Source: Chryseobacterium sp. VAUSW3
Lineage (GTDB): Bacteria > Bacteroidota > Bacteroidia > Flavobacteriales > Weeksellaceae
Assembly: GCF_002205795.1 (NCBI RefSeq)
Contig: NZ_NIUY01000001.1
Location: 62,001-126,000, forward strand
Direction of reading: 5' to 3'
DNA length: 64,000 nt
In this document: piece by piece, positions 44,117-53,512 of the stretch
Position numbering within the stretch: the stretch's first letter is position 1
How the letters are laid out: every line of letters starts with the position of its first letter
Position numbers and translations under genes: made by a program
Notes under the pieces: generated by a model
Seen by the model: the letters and a program-made list of their open reading frames with translations, nothing else
Told to the model about the DNA's origin: nothing
Database searches by the model: none

Positions 44117-45322
44117 ATGCAGAAAAATTTTCTAATCATCACCGGAATTGTTTTCATTCTGGAGTTCTACGTCTACCAAGCCTTCAAAACCATCACTTCC
44201 AACAGTTGGATGCGGGTTGGTTACTGGCTTGTAACGCTTTTGGTATATGGCTTTTTTGTTTATGAACTACTTAATTTTAAACGGAGCGACCGAGACCATC
44301 ACCGGATTCAGGTTGTAGCATCTACATTTCTCATTTTTCTGGTTCCAAAACTTTTCATCGTTCTTCTTCTTTTAATGGAAGACATTGCAAGATTCTTCAA
44401 TTATCTTTTTACGTTTTTCGTAAAACCCGAAACCTATTTCCCTGAAAGAAGAAAATTTGTAAGCATCATTGGGCTTGCCGTAGCTGCAGGATTTTCGGCC
44501 ATGATTATTGACGGAATTGTTTTCGGAAAATACAGACACCGGGTACGTCGCGTTAAACTGAAAATTGCCGGACTACCAGAGAGTTTTAAAGGGTACAAAA
44601 TCATCCAGATTTCAGATATTCACTCCGGTAGTTTTTTTAATCCCGAAAAACTGCAGAAAGCAGTTGATTTAATCAATGAACAGAATGCAGATTTGGTTCT
44701 GTGTACTGGCGATATTGTTAATAATTTTGCCAGTGAATTCATACCATTTGTTCCGATGTTTGCCGGAATTAAGGCAAAAGACGGGAAATTTTCAGTCCTC
44801 GGAAACCATGATTACGGAGATTACGCCGAATGGAAATCCCAAGGTGAAAAAGCACAGAACGTCCCGAATTTAATTCAACTTCAGAAAGAAGCTGGATTTG
44901 AGGTGCTCCGTAATGAACACCGTATTATCCAAAAAAATGGAGAAAAACTTTATATTCTGGGCGTTGAAAATTGGGGACTGAAGCCCTTCCCACAATATGG
45001 CGACCTGAATAAAGCTGCGTTTGGGGTGCCGGCAGATGCTGCCAAAATTTTAATGAGTCACGATCCTACCCATTTTGATGAAATCGTAAAACATCATCCG
45101 GCAAATATTCAGCTCACGCTTTCCGGACATACACACGGGATGCAGTTCGGGATCGATTTGAAAAATATTCGTTGGTCGCCGGTTCAGTATCGGTATAAAA
45201 AATGGGCAGATTTATATGAAAGCCAGGGGAAATACCTCTACGTTAACCGTGGTTTTGGAGTAATTGCGTTCCCTGGAAGAGTTGGAATTGAACCCGAAAT
45301 CACCCTTTTCGAACTGAGTTAA
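44117..45322 (+). CDS. membrane-anchored metallophosphoesterase
   Basis: 401 residues. About four membrane segments in the first 140 residues (e.g. LLVYGFFVYELL, FLVPKLFIVLLLL, IIGLAVAAGFSAMII). The calcineurin-like domain follows: IQISDIHSGSFF (about 158-169), LCTGDIVNN, VLGNHDYGDY, MSHDPTHFDEI and LSGHTHGMQFG, all five metal motifs present. Similar enzymes (YkuE type) act on lipid or UDP-diacylglucosamine phosphates; the substrate here is unknown. A GNAT gene follows by 13 bp. Confidence 0.88.
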   Translation: MQKNFLIITGIVFILEFYVYQAFKTITSNSWMRVGYWLVTLLVYGFFVYELLNFKRSDRDHHRIQVVASTFLIFLVPKLFIVLLLLMEDIARFFNYLFTFFVKPETYFPERRKFVSIIGLAVAAGFSAMIIDGIVFGKYRHRVRRVKLKIAGLPESFKGYKIIQISDIHSGSFFNPEKLQKAVDLINEQNADLVLCTGDIVNNFASEFIPFVPMFAGIKAKDGKFSVLGNHDYGDYAEWKSQGEKAQNVPNLIQLQKEAGFEVLRNEHRIIQKNGEKLYILGVENWGLKPFPQYGDLNKAAFGVPADAAKILMSHDPTHFDEIVKHHPANIQLTLSGHTHGMQFGIDLKNIRWSPVQYRYKKWADLYESQGKYLYVNRGFGVIAFPGRVGIEPEITLFELS

Positions 45323-45335
45323 AAAGTTAAAATCA

Positions 45336-45830
45336 ATGACTTCTTTAGTAAAAGCAACAGAAAAAGACATCCCGCTGATCCGCGACCTTGCCGAAAAATC
45401 CTGGAATTCGGCTTACAGCGGACTTCTTTCTCAGCAACAGATTGATTATATGTTATCTCAAATGTATTCGGTGGAGGAAATTTCAGCACATTTACAAAAT
45501 CCAGATTATCATTATTATTTAATTTTCAATGATAATAAAGCCGTTGGTTTTATAGGTTACGAACATCATTATGAGCCCAAAACCACCAAACTTCACAGGA
45601 TTTATCTTATTGAAGAAGCAAAAGGAAAAGGCTGTGGAAAAACCGCGTTGAATTTTCTTAAAAAACAAACCTCCGAAAAAGGAGATTCCCGCATTATTTT
45701 GAATGTAAACAAAGAAAACAGCGCGAAATCTGTTTACGAATCACAAGGTTTCAACATTTATGAAGAAGGCGTTTTTGATATCGGAAACGGATTTGTAATG
45801 GACGATTATTTAATGGAATGCATTTTATGA
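45336..45830 (+). CDS. GNAT-family N-acetyltransferase
   Basis: 164 residues. The fold begins VKATEKDIPLIRDLAEKSW, and the acetyl-CoA loop is RIYLIEEAKGKGCGKTALNFL (about 89-109, motif A). Then IILNVNKENSAKSVYESQGF and a C-terminal MDDYLMECIL. Acceptor unknown. It probably shares a transcript with the phosphoesterase. Confidence 0.85.
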   Translation: MTSLVKATEKDIPLIRDLAEKSWNSAYSGLLSQQQIDYMLSQMYSVEEISAHLQNPDYHYYLIFNDNKAVGFIGYEHHYEPKTTKLHRIYLIEEAKGKGCGKTALNFLKKQTSEKGDSRIILNVNKENSAKSVYESQGFNIYEEGVFDIGNGFVMDDYLMECIL

Positions 45831-45910
45831 TCCCAGAATTTTTTTGAACGTCATTTAGTTTTGGTACACTTTTAGAATACTTAGAAAGTATAACATTAAA
45901 AAATTAAATT

Positions 45911-46153
45911 ATGACACGTTCTAACCTACTTACAAAGATTCAGATTTTCGCATTGGCAGTTGCCGCAAACTTTGCAACAATTATGGTAAAAGCACAGGAA
46001 AAAGCAGCCGATTTAAATGTCGATGTAGACCTGGATAAAGGCGGAGACAGCATGAGTGGCGACTGGATGAGCAATCCATTAGTTTGGGTAATCGGTGCAT
46101 TAGTTCTTATCGTAATCATCGCATTGGTAGCCAGAGGAGGAGGAAACAAATAA
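45911..46153 (+). CDS. small membrane protein, unknown function
   Basis: 80 residues. A hydrophobic N-terminal segment (10-28) ends at VKAQ, a likely signal cleavage site; then an acidic linker DLNVDVDLDKGGDSMSGDW, one membrane helix (about 53-74: NPLVWVIGALVLIVIIALVA) and a short RGGGNK tail. It is flanked by intergenic gaps and followed by a terminator, so a discrete gene. Function unknown. Confidence 0.6.
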   Translation: MTRSNLLTKIQIFALAVAANFATIMVKAQEKAADLNVDVDLDKGGDSMSGDWMSNPLVWVIGALVLIVIIALVARGGGNK

Positions 46154-46179
46154 ACATCATTAATTTCACTTATATTAAG

Positions 46180-46211
46180 ATCCCGGAAAATTCGTTTTTC
46201 GGGATTTTATT
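46180..46211 (+). terminator. terminator after the small membrane protein
   Basis: ATCCCG (46180-46185) pairs with CGGGAT (46200-46205) with A/T pairs inside, then T-rich. Confidence 0.7.
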
Positions 46212-46246
46212 ATGTAAAACTGAGTTTAAATACAAAATAAATCGGC

Positions 46247-46254
46247 TACATTTG
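46247..46254 (+). promoter_or_regulatory. -7 element for the coiled-coil secreted protein
   Basis: TACATTTG, 25 bp before the ATG at 46280. Confidence 0.6.
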
Positions 46255-46279
46255 TATTAATTAAGTTTTAAAAATCATT

Positions 46280-46717
46280 ATGAAAAAAACGCTGTATATC
46301 GCCATAATCTTCGTTGGTATTTTAAGCTGTGGTACATTAAATGCCCAATCTGTTGCCGACAGTGTTACTATTTCAAAGTCTGAAAAAGAAGTTCTGAAAT
46401 TAAGCATGAAACTGACCGAAGACAAAAAAGAACTCGAAAAAGCCAGAAAAGAGTACGCCGTGGAATATGAAGATGCTAAAAAAGCGACCCGCGATGCTGA
46501 TAAAGCCGGCGACAATTTCAAAAGCACAACAAATTTCGGTAAAAATGAAAGAGGAGCAAGATCAGCAGCAAGAAAAATGAAAAAAGCCGAAACTGCAAAT
46601 AAAAGACTCGCGCGAAGCAAAAGAAACATCGAAAATCTTGAGAAAAAAATCAGGAAAACGGAAGAAAAAATAAGGAAACTCAATCCGAAAATGGAATTAA
46701 TAGAAGTTCCTGACTGA
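46280..46717 (+). CDS. secreted, very basic coiled-coil protein
   Basis: 145 residues with a signal peptide (to about LNAQ, residue 23; a Cys at residue 17 makes a lipobox unlikely but possible). The rest is charged helix in two coiled coils (about 31-75 and 93-135), rich in Lys, Glu and Arg (e.g. KEVLKLSMKLTEDKKELEKARK, RNIENLEKKIRKTEEKI). No enzymatic motif. Probably a periplasmic structural or binding protein; family not recognised. Confidence 0.6.
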   Translation: MKKTLYIAIIFVGILSCGTLNAQSVADSVTISKSEKEVLKLSMKLTEDKKELEKARKEYAVEYEDAKKATRDADKAGDNFKSTTNFGKNERGARSAARKMKKAETANKRLARSKRNIENLEKKIRKTEEKIRKLNPKMELIEVPD

Positions 46718-46754
46718 AATTTCTACAATTAATTTTGAAATTGATGTCCCATAA

Positions 46755-46790
46755 AAAAAAAGAGTTTCGGTCTTCCCGAAACTCTTTTAC
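46755..46790. terminator. bidirectional terminator shared with alaS
   Basis: Perfect 13-base stem (about 46758-46770 with 46776-46788, loop TCTTC), A-run before and T-rich after. Confidence 0.85.
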
Positions 46791-46815
46791 TTTATTTAAT
46801 TTTTCGACTTTAGAT

Positions 46816-49473
46816 TTAGAGTTCAAGCGCTTTTGCTAAAGCTGCATCAATCCCGGCAAGATTTTTCCCACCGGCTGTAGCAAACCCGGGATTTCCGCCG
46901 CCGCCGCCCTGGATTTCTTTTGCCAGTTCTTTTACAATGTTTCCAGCGTGATATGTAGATTGCAGGTCCTGAGAAACTCCAACCGTAATCATCGGTTTCT
47001 GATCAGCGTCTGAAATAATGATGATTACAGAATTTTCAACCTCTTTTTTGAGTTGAAAAACGATATCTTTCACACTTCCGGCATCCATTGAAACTTTTTT
47101 AACCAACAGTTTTTTGTCGCCTTTCTCAGTGAAATCATTTTTCCAGTTCGCTGTTTCGCCTTTTGCTTTCTCTTTTTTCAAGGATTCAACTTCTGATTTC
47201 AGAGCCGAATTTTCTTCCAGTAATTTCTCTACAGATTTCGCTAAATCCCTGGATTTTAATAAAGCAGAAATTTCTTTAACCTGAGCTTCCAGATTCTTGA
47301 AGTATTCCGCAGATTTATCTCCTGAAATCGCTTCAATTCTACGGATTCCGGCTGCGGTAGAACTTTCGTTCTGAATCTTAAAATACCCGATTTCACCGGT
47401 ATTTTTTACGTGAGTTCCGCCACAAAGTTCACGGGAACTTCCGAACTGAATCATTCTTACTTTATCACCATATTTCTCGCCGAAAAGTGCCATTGCTCCT
47501 TTTTCCATCGCTTCTGCAATCGGAATATTTCTGAATTCCTGCAAAGCAATATTTTCTTTTATTTTTGAATTTACCTTCTCTTCAACCAATTTCAGTTCTT
47601 CTTCATTCATTTTAGAGAAATGCGAGAAATCAAACCGAAGATAATCCGGACCCACAAAAGAACCTTTCTGTTCGACATGAGTTCCTAAAACTTCTCTCAA
47701 AGCTTCATGTAACAAATGCGTCACTGAATGGTTAGCCTGGGTGTTTTTTCTTTCTGTTGCGTTCACCTTTGCATAGAAAACCGCTCCTGCATCTTTCGGC
47801 AGATCTTTAATTAAAGAAACGATAAGATTATTTTCTTTTTTCGTCTCCAGAATTTCTACAATATCTGCGCAATCAGTAATTCCGAAAACGCTTGGGTTAG
47901 AGATGTCGAAACCTTCAGTATAACTTGGAATCAGAATACCTTTGTCGCCAATCTGTCCGCCGCCTTCTGGATAAAAAGGCGATTTTGAGAGAACGATCTG
48001 ATAAAACTCGCCGTCCTTATTCTCGATTTTGCGGTAACGGGTGATGTATGTTTCAGCTTCGGTTTGGTCATAACCAACGAAACTTTCCTGCTTTTCCTCC
48101 AGAATCACCCAATCGTGAACTTTCTGCGCTGATGATTTTTTGGAACGCTGTTTCTGCTTTTCCATTTCTTCATCAAAACCTTTTTCATCGACGGTTAACT
48201 GCTTTTCTTCCGCGATGATTCTTGAGAGATCTGCCGGGAAGCCGTATGTGTCATAAAGTTCAAAAACCTCAGCACCGGGAAGTGTTTTTTCGTTTTTGGA
48301 AAGGGTTTCATTAATAATTAAATCGATTCTTTTTAAACCATGTTCAATGGTTTTCAGGAAAGAAGTTTCTTCTTCTTTAATCACTTCTGTAACCAGTTTC
48401 TGCTGTTTCACAAGTTCCGGGAAAAATTCGCCCATTTCACTTCTCAAAACAGCAACCAATTCAAAAAGAAAAGGTTCTTTCATTCCTAAAAAACGGTAAG
48501 AATATGAAATTGCTCTTCTTAAAATTCTTCTGATCACATATCCTGCTCCACCGTTGGAAGGCAGCTGTCCGTCGGCAATTGCAAATGCTACAGCACGAAT
48601 ATGATCCACGACAACACGAATCGCGATGTCTTTTTCATCTTCTAAAATCCCAGTGTACTTTTTACCTGAAAGCTCTTCTACTTTAGCAATTAAAGGCGTG
48701 AAAACATCGGTATCGTAATTGGATTTTTTGCCTTGCAAAGCCATACACAGGCGTTCGAAGCCCATTCCTGTATCAACGTGTTGAGCGGGCAGTTTCTCTA
48801 AACTTCCGTCGGCTTTTCTATTGAACTCCATGAAAACGTTGTTCCAGATTTCCACGACCTGCGGATGATCATTATTGATTAATTCAATTCCCGGAACTTT
48901 CGCCTTTTCTTCTTCAGACCTTAAATCGACATGGATTTCCGAACAGGGTCCGCAAGGTCCGCTTTCTCCCATTTCCCAGAAATTGTCTTTTTTATTTCCA
49001 TTGATGATTCTACTTTCATCGATATGTGTTTTCCAGTAATCATAGGCATCCTGGTCGCGCGCAAGATTTTCGGAAGCATCACCTTCGAAAATGGTTACAT
49101 ATAAATTCTCTTTCGGGATTTTATAAACTTCCGTTAAAAGTTCCCAGGCAAAACCGATGGCTTCTTTCTTGAAGTAATCGCCGAAAGACCAGTTCCCCAG
49201 CATTTCAAACATCGTGTGATGGTAAGTATCGCGGCCCACATCATCCAAATCGTTGTGTTTCCCGGAAACCCGCAAACATTTTTGCGTATCTGCAATTCTC
49301 GGGGCTTTGGGTTCTTTATAACCCAGAAAATAATCCTTAAACTGCGTCATTCCCGAGTTCGAGAACATGAGCGTTGGATCATCTTTCAGCACAATAGGTG
49401 CGGAAGGAACGATAAGGTGACCTTTTTCTTTAAAATAATCTAAAAACTGCTGGCGTATCTCTTGTGAAGTCAT
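46816..49473 (-). CDS. alaS: alanyl-tRNA synthetase
   Basis: 885 residues, full length. Class II catalytic core with [19 protein letters not shown] and [27 protein letters not shown], and [15 protein letters not shown]. The editing domain has [11 protein letters not shown] (zinc His pair) and RELCGGTHV (Cys, His). The C-terminal C-Ala domain ends in [20 protein letters not shown]. It charges and proofreads tRNA-Ala. Confidence 0.98.
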   Translation of the reverse strand: MTSQEIRQQFLDYFKEKGHLIVPSAPIVLKDDPTLMFSNSGMTQFKDYFLGYKEPKAPRIADTQKCLRVSGKHNDLDDVGRDTYHHTMFEMLGNWSFGDYFKKEAIGFAWELLTEVYKIPKENLYVTIFEGDASENLARDQDAYDYWKTHIDESRIINGNKKDNFWEMGESGPCGPCSEIHVDLRSEEEKAKVPGIELINNDHPQVVEIWNNVFMEFNRKADGSLEKLPAQHVDTGMGFERLCMALQGKKSNYDTDVFTPLIAKVEELSGKKYTGILEDEKDIAIRVVVDHIRAVAFAIADGQLPSNGGAGYVIRRILRRAISYSYRFLGMKEPFLFELVAVLRSEMGEFFPELVKQQKLVTEVIKEEETSFLKTIEHGLKRIDLIINETLSKNEKTLPGAEVFELYDTYGFPADLSRIIAEEKQLTVDEKGFDEEMEKQKQRSKKSSAQKVHDWVILEEKQESFVGYDQTEAETYITRYRKIENKDGEFYQIVLSKSPFYPEGGGQIGDKGILIPSYTEGFDISNPSVFGITDCADIVEILETKKENNLIVSLIKDLPKDAGAVFYAKVNATERKNTQANHSVTHLLHEALREVLGTHVEQKGSFVGPDYLRFDFSHFSKMNEEELKLVEEKVNSKIKENIALQEFRNIPIAEAMEKGAMALFGEKYGDKVRMIQFGSSRELCGGTHVKNTGEIGYFKIQNESSTAAGIRRIEAISGDKSAEYFKNLEAQVKEISALLKSRDLAKSVEKLLEENSALKSEVESLKKEKAKGETANWKNDFTEKGDKKLLVKKVSMDAGSVKDIVFQLKKEVENSVIIIISDADQKPMITVGVSQDLQSTYHAGNIVKELAKEIQGGGGGNPGFATAGGKNLAGIDAALAKALEL

Positions 49474-49525
49474 ATGTTTTGAATTTATGCAGAAAGTGCT
49501 TGGTTTAAAGCCTTCCGTAAGTCTG

Positions 49526-49533
49526 CAAATTTA
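49526..49533 (-). promoter_or_regulatory. alaS promoter, -7 element
   Basis: TAAATTTG on the minus strand, 53 bp before the ATG. Confidence 0.55.
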
Positions 49534-49572
49534 ATAAATTTTGAGGGAAAAACAGGGCGTAATTATCGGCAT

Positions 49573-49604
49573 TAAAAAAAATCCGCCTCATTAACAATGA
49601 GACG
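49573..49604 (-). terminator. yceI terminator
   Basis: Nine-base stem with one G-T pair (49584-49592 with 49596-49604), followed on the minus strand by T8. Confidence 0.8.
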
Positions 49605-49639
49605 AATTCACATCACTTATCACACTTAAATAAAAAAAA

Positions 49640-50299
49640 TTATTTCTTTTCCAGGGCTTTAATCAAAATCTGAAGATTTACCTCATTTTTGATCACGCCG
49701 TTTGCAACAGGCATCTGGAATTTCACACCGAAATCCTCTCTGTTGATGTCTTTGGGTTCTGTAGCAATGCTCACCTCACCATTGTTAACGGTAACATTCG
49801 CATTGAACTGAAGCGGTTTTGTAATTCCCTTAATGGTTAAGTTGCCATCGAGTAAAGTATTATAGTCGCCGTTGGCATTTTCAGAAACTTTTGTAATTTC
49901 ATAAGAAGCGGTTGGGAATTTTTCTACTTCGAAGAAATCACCACTTTTCAAATGTCCATTTAATTTATTGAGTTGTTCAGCATCATCTTTCAGATCAACT
50001 GAAGTTAAAGAATTCATGTCTGCAACAAATTTTCCGCTTTCCAGTTTCCCGTCTTTTACGGTAACATCTCCACTTTCGAACTTAATGGTTCCAAAATGGC
50101 TGGTATTGTCGGATTTCAGAATTTTAAAGCCTTTCCATTCAATTTTACTGTTTAAAGTATCTACCTGAAAAGAATTTCCTTCTGTTGTTGTAGTAACCTC
50201 GTTGTTTACGCTGCTCAGCGGTTTGTCTTTTCCACATGAAACTACTGTCATTCCCAAAATAAATGCTGAAAACACTGAGATCTTAAACATATTTTTCAT
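49640..50299 (-). CDS. YceI-family lipoprotein
   Basis: 219 residues from the ATG at 50299, which opens a lipoprotein signal (lipobox VVSC, Cys22); a start 17 codons upstream would spoil it. The YceI lipocalin-like barrel follows: FQVDTLNSKIEWKGFKI (about 47), FGTIKFESGDVTVKDGKLESGKF, and DFFEVEKFPTASYEITKV. YceI proteins bind polyisoprenoids or amphiphiles in the envelope. Its promoter abuts that of the divergent ABC gene. Confidence 0.85.
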   Translation of the reverse strand: MKNMFKISVFSAFILGMTVVSCGKDKPLSSVNNEVTTTTEGNSFQVDTLNSKIEWKGFKILKSDNTSHFGTIKFESGDVTVKDGKLESGKFVADMNSLTSVDLKDDAEQLNKLNGHLKSGDFFEVEKFPTASYEITKVSENANGDYNTLLDGNLTIKGITKPLQFNANVTVNNGEVSIATEPKDINREDFGVKFQMPVANGVIKNEVNLQILIKALEKK

Positions 50300-50358
50300 C
50301 AAATTTTTGCTTTTTTTATTGCTCCCGCTAAAATAATAAAAATAATTCACAGTAAGAT

Positions 50359-50366
50359 CAAATTTA
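50359..50366 (-). promoter_or_regulatory. yceI promoter, -7 element
   Basis: TAAATTTG on the minus strand; one base separates it from the opposite-facing element at 50368. Confidence 0.6.
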
Positions 50367-50367
50367 T

Positions 50368-50375
50368 TAATTTTG
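50368..50375 (+). promoter_or_regulatory. ABC ATPase promoter, -7 element
   Basis: TAATTTTG, 5 bp before the ATG at 50381, implying a very short or absent leader. Confidence 0.55.
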
Positions 50376-50380
50376 CAGAT

Positions 50381-51319
50381 ATGCTATTAGAAATCAATCA
50401 ATTGTTTTTCTCTTATTCCCCTGAAAAAGAGCTTTTCCGAAATCTGAATTTAAAGATTGAAAGAGGCAGGATTATAGCGCTGGCCGGCGAAAGCGGCTGT
50501 GGAAAATCCACATTGCTTAATTTAATTTATGGCTTGCTCGACTGGGAAAAAGGAGAGATTATTTTTGATGGAAAACCCATATATGGTCCTAAAAAAAACA
50601 TCGTTCCCGGAGAAAGAGAGATGAAACTCGTGGCACAGAACTATGATCTGATGCCTTATGCAACGGTTTCCGATAACGTAGGAAAGTTTATTTCGAATAT
50701 TAATCTTCAGGAAAAAAAACACAAAGTGCTGGAACTGCTGAAAGTTGTAGGCCTTGAACAATACACGAATGTTCTCCCAAAATACCTGAGCGGAGGCCAA
50801 CAGCAGCGTGTTGCGATTGCACGGGCGCTTTCCGTAATGCCGAAACTGCTTTTGCTGGATGAACCTTTTAGCAATCTTGATTATTCCAGAAAAATTGAAC
50901 TGCGGGAGAAACTCTTTAATTATGTAAAGGAGAAAAACATTTCACTCATTATTTCCACTCACGAAATTCAGGAAGTGATGCCGTGGCTTGATCAGATTGT
51001 TGTTCTTCAGGAAGGCAGGCTGATACAGAACGACAGCCCAAGAGATATTTTCACAAACCCCTACAATGCTTATGTGGCTAAACTTTTCGGGGAAGTGAAT
51101 GTTTTCTCTGATGAAGAGAAGTCAGCATTCGGTCTTTTTAAAAATTTCTGGTATCCTCACGAGATAAAAATATCACAGTCAGGGAAAGATGCCCAAATTC
51201 TCGAAAGCCGTTTCGCCGGAAACCACTATTGGAACAAAGCTTTGGTGAGCGGAAAAGAATTGATTATCTATAACGACACTCAAATTTCCGGTGCGGTGAA
51301 AGTTGATTTCATAGACTAA
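50381..51319 (+). CDS. orphan ABC transporter ATP-binding protein
   Basis: 312 residues. Walker A GESGCGKSTL (about 36-45), Q-loop LVAQNYDLMP, signature LSGGQQQRVAIARALS (about 136-151), Walker B LLLLDEPFSNLD and H-loop STHEIQEV. An extra ~80-residue C-terminal part (from YVAKLFGEVNVFS) resembles the regulatory/TOBE region of polyamine, sulfate or Fe importers. No permease or binding protein is adjacent; it stands alone with a promoter and no partner. Confidence 0.85.
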   Translation: MLLEINQLFFSYSPEKELFRNLNLKIERGRIIALAGESGCGKSTLLNLIYGLLDWEKGEIIFDGKPIYGPKKNIVPGEREMKLVAQNYDLMPYATVSDNVGKFISNINLQEKKHKVLELLKVVGLEQYTNVLPKYLSGGQQQRVAIARALSVMPKLLLLDEPFSNLDYSRKIELREKLFNYVKEKNISLIISTHEIQEVMPWLDQIVVLQEGRLIQNDSPRDIFTNPYNAYVAKLFGEVNVFSDEEKSAFGLFKNFWYPHEIKISQSGKDAQILESRFAGNHYWNKALVSGKELIIYNDTQISGAVKVDFID

Positions 51320-51493
51320 AATCAACATGTTTTAAAAAACTGGTATGGAAATTGAAAATATTTTCTTAACTTTACTCTTCCCAAATAAGGAAATTTTTGG
51401 TTAATTCTCTTTCTGCCTTTAAGACGAAATTAGTCCGTTAATTTCGGACAACCAAGTCTTTGAAACAGAACCCTGTCCAAATCTTTCCTTTTT

Positions 51494-51826
51494 TTATGCC
51501 TTTTTCACAAATTCAGATTTCAGCGCCATCGCTCCGAAACCGTCGATTTTGCAGTCGATATTATGATCAGAATCAGGGCGAAGGCGGATGTTTTTAACCT
51601 TTGTTCCCGCCTTTACAGGTTTTGGTGCTCCTTTTACAGGAAGATCTTTCATCACTATTACAGAATCTCCGTTTTGGAGTTCGTTGCCGTTCATGTCCAG
51701 AATGGTTTCGCCACTGGCTACTTCATTAGGATCCCACTCATGAAAACATTGGGAACACACGTGCAGATTATCCTGTTCGTAAGTGAATTCGGACTGGCAT
51801 TTCGGGCAAATTATGGTATCGCTCAT
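51494..51826 (-). CDS. PhnA/YjdM-like zinc-ribbon protein
   Basis: 110 residues from the ATG at 51826; the -7 element at 51847-51854 excludes the longer frame. N-terminal zinc ribbon [21 protein letters not shown] (two C-x-x-C, in pieces), then the PhnA domain: [16 protein letters not shown] and [33 protein letters not shown]. The name from phosphonate use is historical; the family function is not settled. A single gene. Confidence 0.88.
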   Translation of the reverse strand: MSDTIICPKCQSEFTYEQDNLHVCSQCFHEWDPNEVASGETILDMNGNELQNGDSVIVMKDLPVKGAPKPVKAGTKVKNIRLRPDSDHNIDCKIDGFGAMALKSEFVKKA

Positions 51827-51846
51827 CGTTTTATTTTTTTGAAACA

Positions 51847-51854
51847 CAAAAGTA
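51847..51854 (-). promoter_or_regulatory. -7 element for the PhnA-like gene
   Basis: TACTTTTG on the minus strand, 20 bp before the chosen ATG. Confidence 0.6.
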
Positions 51855-51904
51855 CGGATTTTTTACGGTCATTAAAAATCCCTGATTCTCAACAACCCCG
51901 CTGC

Positions 51905-51983
51905 GCCCCGACCTGAGTGGAGCTCTTTTATATGGAACGCAGTGGAAGAAAAAAAGCGGGAACGGAGGGCGGAAATTGGCGCC
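51905..51983 (+). repeat. GC-rich intergenic repeat, copy B
   Basis: Begins GCCCCGACCTGAGTGG, continues with CTCTTTTATATGGA, CGCAGTGGA, then AGCGGGAACGGAGGGCGG and an inverted repeat GGGCG/CGCCC. Same block order as copy A at 35552. It lies between the PhnA-like gene and the RsmB-type gene. Confidence 0.6.
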
Positions 51984-52017
51984 CAAATCAATGGCATCAT
52001 TATTCAGTTAAAAACTG

Positions 52018-52025
52018 TATTTTTG
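52018..52025 (+). promoter_or_regulatory. -7 element for the RsmB-type gene
   Basis: TATTTTTG, 53 bp before the ATG at 52079 and 34 bp after copy B of the repeat. Confidence 0.5.
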
Positions 52026-52078
52026 CAAAAATTTTGTCCCGGAAATCCGAGCGAAACTAAACATTTAACTATCCATAC

Positions 52079-53284
52079 ATGGAACTGATACACAGAAACT
52101 TACTAATAGGAATTCACGACGCTTTACAGGAAACCTTTTTCGAGGACCGAAAATATGCAGATAAAGTGATAGAGCGGCTTCTGAAAGCCAACAGAAAATG
52201 GGGCAGCGAAGACCGCAAGGTAGTTTCACAAATTTTCTACGACATCATCCGCTGGAAAAAACGCCTAGAATATTATATGGGCGAAGGCGTGAAACCGAAT
52301 AATATCTATAAACTGATCCTCGCCTATTGCCTTTGGACCAAAACACATTATAAAAAGTTTGAGGAATTTGACGGGATTAAAAATGCTGACATTCTTAATA
52401 AACTGAAGAAGAATACAGTTCCCACCAAAGCAATTGAATATTCAATTCCCGAGTGGCTTGCCGAAACGATGGAAAAAGAACTCGGGAACAACTGGGAAAA
52501 AGAAATGCATGCGCTGAATGAGCAGGCTCCGACAATTCTTCGCGCCAATACCTTGAAAACCACAGCGAAAGAATTGATTTCTGACCTGAAGGATGAAAAT
52601 GTGGAAAGCTTCCAGATCAGAAATTATCCTGATGCCGTTCAGCTTGATGAGAAGAAAAACGTATTTTTAACCTCAGCTTTTAAGGATGGTTTATTCGAAG
52701 TTCAGGATGCCTCTTCTCAGAAAATCGGTGAACTTCTGGATGTTCAGGAAGGCATGCGGGTGGTGGATGCCTGCGCCGGAGCCGGTGGAAAAACCCTTCA
52801 CTTAGCAGCCTTAATGAAAAACAAAGGTCAGATTATCGCATTGGATATTTACGAATGGAAACTGGCCGAACTGAAACGCCGTGCGAAAAGAGCCGGAGCA
52901 CATAATATTGAAACCCGTTTCATTGAAGACAATAAAGTGATCAAAAGACTTCATGAAAAAGCCGACAGACTGCTGATCGACGCACCGTGTTCGGGATTGG
53001 GCGTTTTAAAAAGAAACCCAGATTCCAAATGGAAAATTGACCAGGATTTTATCGACAGAATTAAAAAAGAGCAACAGCAAATCCTGCAAGATTATTCTAA
53101 AATTTTGAAAAAAGGCGGTAAAATGATTTACGCAACGTGTTCCATTTTACCAAGTGAAAACAACGAACAGGTGGAAACTTTCCTTAAAAACAACGATGGA
53201 TTTTCTTTAATAAAAGAAGAAAAAATAATGCCGAGCGATGGTTTCGATGGTTTCTATATGGCGCTGATTCAGCGGAATGATTAA
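52079..53284 (+). CDS. RsmB/NOP-type rRNA cytosine-5 methyltransferase
   Basis: 401 residues. An N-terminal NusB-like helical part (about 1-140) is followed by the methyltransferase: ASSQKIGELLDVQEGMRVVDACAGAGGKTLHLAAL in pieces, motif IV DAPCSGLGVLKRNPD with the release Cys, and motif VI ATCSILPSEN with the catalytic Cys. The enzyme family makes m5C in 16S rRNA (C967 in E. coli). The gene is alone, with a terminator behind. Confidence 0.92.
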   Translation: MELIHRNLLIGIHDALQETFFEDRKYADKVIERLLKANRKWGSEDRKVVSQIFYDIIRWKKRLEYYMGEGVKPNNIYKLILAYCLWTKTHYKKFEEFDGIKNADILNKLKKNTVPTKAIEYSIPEWLAETMEKELGNNWEKEMHALNEQAPTILRANTLKTTAKELISDLKDENVESFQIRNYPDAVQLDEKKNVFLTSAFKDGLFEVQDASSQKIGELLDVQEGMRVVDACAGAGGKTLHLAALMKNKGQIIALDIYEWKLAELKRRAKRAGAHNIETRFIEDNKVIKRLHEKADRLLIDAPCSGLGVLKRNPDSKWKIDQDFIDRIKKEQQQILQDYSKILKKGGKMIYATCSILPSENNEQVETFLKNNDGFSLIKEEKIMPSDGFDGFYMALIQRND

Positions 53285-53305
53285 ATAAAAGTGATTAACG
53301 AAACC

Positions 53306-53333
53306 AAAAGCAGGCATTTGTCTGCTTTTTTTT
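53306..53333 (+). terminator. terminator after the RsmB-type gene
   Basis: AAAAGCAG (53306-53313) pairs with CTGCTTTT (53322-53329), then T8. Confidence 0.85.
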
Positions 53334-53434
53334 GAATTTTTTCCACCAGATTCTCTAAATTTCTCCTTTCAACTTAATTTTTTCCGCTTTAAAAGCTAAT
53401 TTTAGTAAAATATTCTTATTTTGCTTAATATTAT

Positions 53435-53464
53435 TTTGTTTTATAAACATTTACTTTATGTTTG
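53435..53464 (+). promoter_or_regulatory. asnB promoter, -33 and -7 elements
   Basis: TTTG (53435-53438), 18 bp spacer, TATGTTTG (53457-53464). The ATG-less frame opening at 53462 lies within it, supporting the start at 53513. Confidence 0.65.
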
Positions 53465-53512
53465 CAGAACAAAATTAATCAATTATTAACAATTACTTAT
53501 AATTATAAATCT

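Noticed and set aside
51420-51450. Small inverted repeat GTCCG/CGGAC after the ABC ATPase
   Set aside because: Five-base arms with a 7-base loop and no T run; too weak to call a terminator.
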